Shown here: positions 58,701 through 64,000 of the stretch, one piece after another
How the letters are laid out: each line of letters opens with the position of its first letter
Numbering within the stretch: position 1 is the stretch's first letter
Assembly (NCBI RefSeq): GCF_009730915.1
Contig: NC_052475.1
Location: forward strand, 18,817,430 to 18,881,429
DNA from: Dioscorea cayenensis subsp. rotundata
Taxonomy: Eukaryota; Streptophyta; Magnoliopsida; Dioscoreales; Dioscoreaceae
Length of the DNA: 64,000 bases
Direction of reading: 5' to 3'
Notes under the pieces: generated by a model
Seen by the model: the letters and a program-made list of their open reading frames with translations, nothing else
What the model was told of the DNA's origin: nothing
The model's database searches: none
Program-made: the position numbers and the translations under genes

Positions 58701-60307
58701 ACCAACCTCCTCTTATTTGAGTTATCACAACCATTTGGAGGGGCACAAGGGCAGTCACACTCAAGCATTCCGACTTATGCACATAGAACAAGATCTCCAC
58801 CAACTTGTCCGTCACTAAAGAAGCAAAGCAATCCACGATGTGAACGTGTGCCCGTTTAAGTCACCTCGATGAAAGTATGGACTCTAGAAGTATTTTAGGC
58901 CAGGTACTGTAGCAGAAGCAATATTGAGAAAGTACTGTAGCAACACTGTTCACAGTCGGCCGAGAAAACATGAATTCAGAGAATCCACACGGGCGTGTGG
59001 GAATTATACACGCCCGTGAGGAAATTCCACAGGGGCGTGTGTAAAATACACAACCCCGTGTAGTCGCCCCATTTCCAACACTGTTTAAAGTCAATTTAGC
59101 CCTGATTTCAGGATTCATTTCTCCATCTTTTCCCCAACTTGAGAGAGGGTTTCAGCTAGGGTTTTGAGAGGTATTGGCTAAGGTTTTTGAGGGGTTCTAT
59201 AGCTCTGACATCGTCATTCCTTAGGAAGAAGGTTGGTAGGGGAGCTTCCGTCGAGGCGTATCCTATACCGGACAAGGGAATCCTTGGACGACGAGTAGAG
59301 GACTTTCCACAAGACCATCAACACGACTATCGAGGGGATTTCTTTATGGATTCATTGCTTTTACATGGAGAGCTAAACCCCTAGTGGGTACTTGGGTATT
59401 TGTGAACCCTACAATGTATTTGTTTCATTGAATCTTTTTATTATGCTTTCAATTAATTGATGTTAGTTGTGACTTCCAACCTTGAATATTTGATTGTATG
59501 AACATTTCCCCTAGAGTGACACTAGGGTTGAGAGTTCTTGTCGGTAACCTTGTGAGTGAGTGACACACCACGAGCATTAGACAAAAGCTAGGTTGGAGAG
59601 GGTTGAGAGGGTGAGTCGAGAGGTACAGGAGCGTCCCCTTTCCACTGCGACGTGATAGATTCTACCTCCATTCCTCGAGTTCTTTGTGGCCATAATAGAG
59701 TGAATGGTCTAAGGGATGAACTTCCGCTGTGGCTTAGTTGCGCGTGCAATGGAGTGAAGCATTGAGGTGCTCTTAGTATCTAGTGCTTAATCGTTGTTAG
59801 GGACCTTCCACCTGGACCAAAGGGTTAGGTCTATAATTAGGAAGAGATTTATCACTTGGAATCCCTAGAGCTCATTGCAACTCTATTCGAGTGCGAGGTT
59901 GAGAGGTTATCTAATATTTCCTGCAGGACATGTATAGAGTTAGGCATAGTTGACCTTAGATTTGGGACTATGTATTTAAGGATTTCCACAACTCACCATT
60001 GCATTGATTAGAAAGCATAATAGAGGGTTCTTACACTTGAAATGATTGTCCTAGGTGGAGCATTATCCGAGTACCCCATCTTTATCGATTGCCTTACCTC
60101 CTCCTTTACTCGTGCTCTCTTACTTATTGTTTTTACTTTTGAGAATTGAATCATTTTCACACTTATCACTACTGATCTTTCACATAGCTAAGAAGCGGAT
60201 TAAGTGTTTTTATTCCCTACTCCTTGTGGATTCGATACCCGCTCATCCGGGATTATTACTTCGACAAACCCGTGCACTTGCGGGATATACGCAAGGGGAC
60301 CTTGTCA
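58701..60307 (+). mobile_element. 5' LTR of element E, 5'-truncated
   Basis: It starts inside the LTR at ACCAACCTCCTC (about 0.2 kb from the LTR start in the solo LTR at 50606) and ends CCTTGTCA. The motif cluster lies at about 58980-59060 and a TATA-like region near 59085. The missing start was presumably left of the family T insertion and has been deleted. Confidence 0.88.
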
Positions 60308-60313
60308 TGTTTT

Positions 60314-60331
60314 TGGGGCCGTTGCTGGGAA
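60314..60331 (+). promoter_or_regulatory. tRNA-Asp primer-binding site, element E
   Basis: TGGGGCCGTTGCTGGGAA, three mismatches from the tRNA-Asp complement, 6 bases after the LTR end. Confidence 0.88.
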
Positions 60332-60457
60332 GTAGGCGTTTAGAGATACTTTGCACTTTGTTTTCTTAGCTATTTCACCATACATTCTATTTCATATCTT
60401 CTTATTCTATCATCGTTCTATTTTCTTTTTCTTTCTTTTTAGGTGCAGCTCCAGGTT

Positions 60458-62260
60458 ATGACCCGAGGGAATCCCTCAATATTGATTGTAGGAGATCCTG
60501 AGCTTGAACGTACACTTAGAAGAAAAGGGAAAGAGCCTGCGTAAGAACAGTCTAATTTAGCTAATTTGGAAGTAGAAGGATCTGAAAACATGGCAGAATA
60601 AAACCAGCAACAGCGGACATTATCTGATATGCCAGACCTTCAGTATTGGGGACACAATCGAGCATTGTGCACCCCCTGATTACAGCTCAGAACTTTGAGT
60701 TGAAGCCAGCATTCATCCACATGTTGCAGAAATCCGAACAGTTCAACGTTTTGGCCGATGAGGATCAAACAGTCATATAGAGAGTTTTCTCGAGGTGAGT
60801 GATATGCTAAAGATAAATTTAGTAACGAATGATGCCATCAAGTTGGGAGCCTTCCCATTTTCCCTAAAGGGCAGAGCGAAGCAGTGGCTACACTCATTAC
60901 CTAGACCATCGATCACCACATGGGAGGAGATGGTAGAAGCTTTTCTTGCCCGTTATTTCCCTCCCGTAAAATCTGCAAAGCTTAGAAATGAGATCTCATC
61001 CTTTGTTCAGTTGGAATTGAAGTCTCTATTTAAGACATGAGAAAGGTTCAAGGAGCTCCTGAGAAAGTGCCCGCAACACGGATTCCCGGATTGGATGATT
61101 GTTCAGACCTTTTACAACGGGTTGAATTCTAGTACAAGGCAACTCTTAGATGCAGCAGTAGGAGGTACCTTAGGTAGCAAGACTCCAGATGAGGCCCGTC
61201 AATTAATTGAGGAAATGAGGCTAAACAGCTACCAATGGAATGCTAGGGAGAAGAAAAATGTGGCCGGTCTCCATGAAATAGATGCGGTAACTTCATTGGT
61301 GGCTCAAGTGGAAAATCTGAGTAACAAGTTAGATCTTTTAACTTCAAACAGAGTGGCGGCCATGACTAATTACACTGGGTGTGGTGGAGGACATGCTTCC
61401 TCCGATTGCCCGATCTCTATCGGTGATGTTTCTTCAGTGGAGAACATTGATTTTGTAGGTAATGGCATGAGACATCAAGGAAACCCATATATCAATACCT
61501 AAAATCCGGGTTGAAAGAATCATCCAAATTTCTCATAGAGTAATCAGGGTCCACAAAAGTCCATGGGGCCACCGGGTTTCCAACAACAACAACAAGCCCC
61601 TCAGGTGGAAACCAGAGTCTCTGGTTTGGAAACCCGAATGAATGACTTAGAGAAGCACTTGACTAGATTTGTGCAATCTGCAAATACAAGGTTTGAATCA
61701 GTCGAGGCTACACTTCGCAACCACACCGCCTCTTTGCAGAACCTTGAAAATCAGGTGGGGCCATATTGCGAAGTCTCTCTCTAAAAGGCCACATGGAAGC
61801 TTGCCGAGCAATACAGAGACAAATTCTAGAGAGCACATGAAGGCGATCACTTTGAGAAATGGTCGTGATGTTGAAGGTAGGCTTCCGAGTGAGAAGCCAA
61901 TAGAACATGCACCTGAGGTTATAGAGGTAGAAGAAGGAACAAGCAAAGAGAAAGAGGTGGCACCCTCACCTTTCAAGCCAAGAATCCCTTATCCCTCTAG
62001 ATTGAAAAATGACCAAGGAGATGAATAGTACAAGAAGTTCCTGAGTTTGTTCAAGCAACTCCACATCAATATTCCTTTTGTTGAGGCATTGGCCCAAATG
62101 CCTAAATATGCAAAGTTCTTGAAAGACTTGTTGACTAACAAGAGGAAGTTGGAGGAAAGTGCTTTAGTGATTTTAGATGCTTCATGCTCGGCGGTATTGC
62201 TAAAGAACATACGGAACAAGAAGAATGACCGGGAAGCTTCATCATTCCTTGTAATATTGG
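60458..62260 (+). pseudogene. gag (element E), frameshifted
   Basis: The ATG at 60458 (MTRGNPSILIVGD) matches the other gags. Open pieces 60795-61040 and 61095-61502 cover the core (FPFSLKGRAKQWLHSLPRPS, TFYNGLNSSTRQLLDAA). The knuckle is Y-T-G-C-G-G-G-H-A-S-S-D-C: the first zinc-binding Cys is replaced by Tyr. The coiled-coil-like part (61563-61784) and C-terminus (61790-62260) follow in shifted frames. Confidence 0.88.
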
Positions 62261-64000
62261 CAATCTAGGTGAGGAAATGGCATTGGCAGACTCAGGGGCC
62301 AGTATCAACATTATGCCATACAACTTCTTTCAAAAGCTAAGCTTGGGAGAGCCTAGGCCTACTCGGATGATTTTGTGATAAGTGTCTAAATGTAGATGTT
62401 TTCATGTATATATCGTATTCACTTTGCATGTATTTTATGAGGTTTGATGCCCGTTTTGCGCTTAATCATCTATTATTTGCTTTGTAGGGCATAAGGAAGA
62501 CATGGAGAACAAGAAGATATCATTTGGGCGAAAAGAGAAGAAAACATGAATTTCATACTACCCCCATACTACCCAGTATGGGGACCGTATGCACTGAAGC
62601 AGCGGATTGATTTACAGTGTCTGCCCAGATTTCTATACTACCTAGTATGGGGCCCGTATGCACCCCATATGAATCTATGGTTTTTGGCTGCTATACGACC
62701 CCCATACGACCCCCATATGACCCGTATGCCTCGGGAGGTATAAATACCAACTTTTAGGGCAGAAAAAGGAACTTTTGGCTGGACCTTTTCTTGGTCGACT
62801 TTGGGGAGATCACTTGGGAGATTTTGAGCGACCTTGGGAAGGAGAAGAAGGGCAAGGAAGCTAGAAGATCATTCAAGCCCAAGGTCCAAGACTCTCAAGG
62901 CAAGAAGGCAACATCATTGAAGGAGAGATTTACCACGATTTAAAGGAAGGAGACCCACGGCTAGAGGGAGCATCATTTGGCACTCCTTTGGCGTGGACAG
63001 CGTCATTCGGCACATTCTTCACCTCCTCCTTCACCATTTCATCTAGGGAGTGTCATTTATGCTTTTGTTTCATGTTTTGCTTGTTTGTATTGCTTGTTGT
63101 GGGATGATGACACACTAGACCCCCAAGGCCACCGGGTGTTGGTCAATCTTGGGGGGTTTTATCATGTATGTTGGATGATAATTTGTTAATTCTATGCTTG
63201 TGTAATTTTGAGATCTAATCCATTGTTTTCATACTAAGTGCTACACTAAGGAGAAATCCGTAGCTCTTTTATGAGTGATGCATGTAGATGTGACTTGCTC
63301 ATATGTATTAGATCATGAAAGGATTAGAAGGGGATACTTGTATCATCACGCTGAGAAATCGGGTGTTTGGTAGCCCTCCATGTAGGTTTAATCCGAAGAA
63401 GAGTAGGTTTAATCCTAAATGAGATTTCCTCATACTCAATGCAATCGTAGGAATGTAGATTTGGAAGAAATTCCTATCTATGTTCGTATGGGATTAGGGT
63501 TCAATCACCTAGAAATTGGGGTTGTTCTAATCTTGGAATCTCATGGTCCATTTTACCTTTGCATCTTTAGATCATCATCCATGTTGCATGATAACCTCTC
63601 AAGGGGATCCTCATCCATAGGCCTTTGCATCTCATTGATTTTCTTGCTTGGTTATTGCTTGTTCTCTCTAATTTGGTTATAATCTCATTTTAGCTTTAAT
63701 TACATTTAGTAGAGTAAAAATCCATCACTTGAGATCTTAGGCTAGATAATAGCTCGAGAAGGAGTAATAGAAGATCCTTAGCCCCGTGGAATACGATCCT
63801 CGCGTCTTCACGCGAGGTATTACTTGGCGATCCCGTACACTTGCGGGGAAGCAATCACTTTGTAACTAGCGGACCGAACAGTGCGATATCCGAGAGGCAT
63901 TATTGAAGATGTGCTTGTCAAGGTTGACAAGTACATTTTTCCAGTTGATTTTGTAGTGCTAGACGTCGATGAGTATGCGGATGTACCTTTGATACTTGGG
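62261..64000 (+). pseudogene. Retropepsin (element E), split by a solo LTR, runs off the window
   Basis: The active site LADSGASINIMPYNFFQKL (canonical DSGAS) lies at about 62287-62340. The frame is interrupted at 62376 by the family T solo LTR and resumes at 63863 with YPRGIIEDVLVKVDKYIFPV and VLDVDEYADVPLILG at the window edge. Whether RT follows cannot be seen. Confidence 0.85.
62376..63857 (+). mobile_element. Solo LTR, family T, TSD CTTTG/TTTTG
   Basis: It is 1482 bases, TGATAAGTGTCTAAATG to GAAGCAATCA, with TATAAATA at 62739-62746. Left flank TTTTG (62371-62375), right CTTTG (63858-63862). The undisturbed H2 protease reads ...GATGACTTTGCAATTAGC at this place, so CTTTG is the original target and the left copy has mutated. 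Confidence 0.93.

Overview
The window is a stretch of flowering-plant nuclear heterochromatin made essentially only of nested, mutually disrupted LTR retrotransposons. I found no host gene, rRNA, tRNA gene, CRISPR array or prokaryotic signal. The elements are Ty3/gypsy type: 5-base target duplications, primer-binding sites matching the 3' end of plant tRNA-Asp (TGGCGCCGTTGCCGGGGA), a variant zinc-knuckle gag, a DSG retropepsin, a DDE integrase, and an extra ORF after pol of the kind found in Athila-like elements. The species cannot be fixed from the sequence.

Three LTR families share the start TGATAAGTG. Family A (LTR about 1.7-1.9 kb, end CCTTGTCA or a variant) makes up most of the window. 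Family L (about 1.75 kb, end ACGTGTCA) is a large element without pol. Family T (about 1.4-1.5 kb, end GAAGCAATCA) has a nearly intact extra ORF.

Layout. 1-794: two family A LTR pieces in opposite orientation. 795-4849: 3' internal part of a minus element (H1). 4850-7100: a deleted minus copy (E2). 7101-11133: minus element H2 (gag-protease, no RT/IN), whose LTR (11134-11224 plus 16972-17587) is split by element C (11225-16966, TSD GTAGG). 17588-24718: minus element F (RNase H/integrase, broken RT, extra ORF, no gag). 24719-38041: minus element G (gag-protease), with a solo LTR (26079-27964, TSD GGCTA) in its gag and the complete family L element (30132-37218, TSD GTCTT) in its 5' LTR. 38042-41089: leader and LTR of element I. 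41090-45510: a plus-strand gag piece and three truncated LTRs. 45511-58700: plus-strand family T element, interrupted by a solo LTR (46955-48833, TSD ATTTT) and by a rearranged minus block at 49043-53345 that holds another solo LTR (50606-52452, TSD GCGTC). 58701-64000: plus-strand family A element E (gag-protease), with a family T solo LTR in its protease (62376-63857, TSD CTTTG/TTTTG), running off the window.

Taken together, several cis-structures recur in the same order across families. (1) Each family has its own GC-rich palindromic motif cluster, present both just upstream of the LTR TATA box and again inside the element upstream of the extra ORF, followed in A and T by a second TATA-like box and a predicted intron. 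(2) A stem-loop CTTGGG-AGGCAA-CCCAAG marks the end of the pol block. (3) Two modules of hairpin plus polypurine tract lie about 0.9-1.1 kb apart at the 3' end. In addition, some family A copies carry gag-protease without RT/IN (H1, H2), while F carries pol without gag, which suggests complementary defective sub-lineages. These are sequence observations with inferred function; no expression or activity can be shown here.
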